Shown here: positions 63,333 through 64,000 of the stretch, one piece after another | Layout of the letters: each line of letters begins with the position of its first letter | How positions within the stretch are numbered: the first letter of the stretch is position 1 | NCBI GenBank assembly: GCA_948470475.1 | Contig: OX419345.1 | Location: 6,339,090 to 6,403,089 of the forward strand | Length of the DNA stretch: 64,000 bases | Direction of reading: 5' to 3' | Source: Galaxea fascicularis | Lineage: Eukaryota > Cnidaria > Anthozoa > Scleractinia > Euphylliidae | The notes under the pieces: generated by a model | What the model was told of the DNA's origin: nothing | Database searches by the model: none | What the model saw: the letters and a program-made list of their open reading frames with translations, nothing else | Made by a program: the position numbers and the translations under genes

Positions 63333-64000
63333 CTGGTTAAACAATATTAGAAAAACAGTACAGAATAGTTTTGTTTGGATAGAACAGTTTTCAATAATAT
63401 CGAGTGGTGAATTAAGCTGATAATTTTTGCGGTCTATGAAATTCTGGTACAGCCATGGTATAGTGTACATCATGGAAAGTGACAAGGGGTCTTTAAATTG
63501 CTTCATCAATGGTTGGTAACCATGTTCCAAATAAGAAGGGGGTCTCAAGTCAAAAACCCTACAAGGTCAGCTACACAACCCAACAAATAATTATTAACAG
63601 AAACTTTATAATGGTTTGGTGGGAGCAGTTGGAATTCCTTGTTAACACCCTGGCTAAAAAAACTAAATTTGCATCCACTTTTTCATCCAGTAAGAATCAA
63701 CTAAACTAGTAACAAGAAAATCATTTCAGCGTGCTCGCAAGCATTTTGAATCCCTGCACCACAGTTTCCTACACAGTTTCATGTACAATCAACTTAATCA
63801 TCTGATATTGATCTTGTGTGTTCATCCTGTTACATAAACAACAGTCTAGATTTGGTGTGAAAATATCCTTGGATATTTGTCTGTGGACATTACCTGTTCC
63901 AAGAAGGGAACAGTGAGCTCCGAGAAACTAATAATGTCCAAGGACAAAATGACATCCAAGCATATTTTCAAATCCTAATGGAGGCTATAATATTGTGTTT
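63333..64000. other. DDX55 intron; no further exon seen
   Basis: No upstream DDX55 exon (TPTRELA, TPGR) is recognisable. A foldback-like segment lies near 63855-63965: TTGGATATTTGTCTGTGGAC and its partial inverse, around TTCC-AAGAA-GGGAA. Confidence 0.4.

Overview
This is eukaryotic, metazoan nuclear DNA. Genes are split into short exons with GT-AG introns, and the exon sequences are clearly animal. About nine tenths of the window is intron or intergenic DNA packed with small non-autonomous transposons, tRNA-derived SINEs and LINE remnants. The mix of repeats (foldback MITEs, hammerhead-bearing Penelope-type ends, SINEs with GCGCTATATAA tails) and the gene sequences point to an anthozoan cnidarian, most likely a stony coral. 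That assignment is an inference, not a proof.

Four protein-coding genes can be reconstructed exon by exon with consistent splice phases. (1) A gamma-glutamyltransferase / glutathione hydrolase on the minus strand: 8 coding exons from 15326 down to 4230, complete, 609 aa. (2) A divergent 14-3-3 protein on the plus strand: 4 coding exons, 19930-23618, complete, 244 aa. (3) A second, epsilon-like 14-3-3 gene on the minus strand, 47229 down to 29269. Its shared exons 1 and 2 are followed by two complete alternative 3' cassettes (exons 3a+4a at 36-33.7 kb and exons 3b+4b at 30.5-29.3 kb), predicting proteins of 247 and 254 aa with different C-terminal halves. (4) A DDX55/Spb4-type DEAD-box RNA helicase on the minus strand: 13 coding exons from 63332 down to 51397, giving the C-terminal 429 aa. 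Its 5' exons (Q motif, Walker A) lie beyond the right edge.

Layout: 1-4.2 kb repeats; 4.2-15.3 kb GGT; 15.3-19.9 kb intergenic; 19.9-23.6 kb 14-3-3 gene A; 23.6-29.3 kb repeat-rich intergenic between the two tail-to-tail 14-3-3 genes; 29.3-47.2 kb 14-3-3 gene B with a 10.3-kb intron 2 that holds a Crypton-derived (DUF3504-like) gene fragment; 47.2-51.4 kb intergenic with a SINE, two LINE remnants and a MITE nested inside one of them; 51.4-64 kb DDX55.

The genes do not form a functional unit: glutathione metabolism at the plasma membrane, phosphoserine-binding adaptors, and ribosome biogenesis. The main points for follow-up are the duplicated 3' cassettes of the 14-3-3 gene, three hammerhead-ribozyme-like motifs, several different CAGGG-ended MITEs flanked by 6-bp target duplications, a 9-bp-duplication MITE, a nested insertion with an exact TAA duplication, and changes in the substrate loop of GGT. 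No rRNA gene, intact tRNA gene, CRISPR array or prokaryotic feature was seen.
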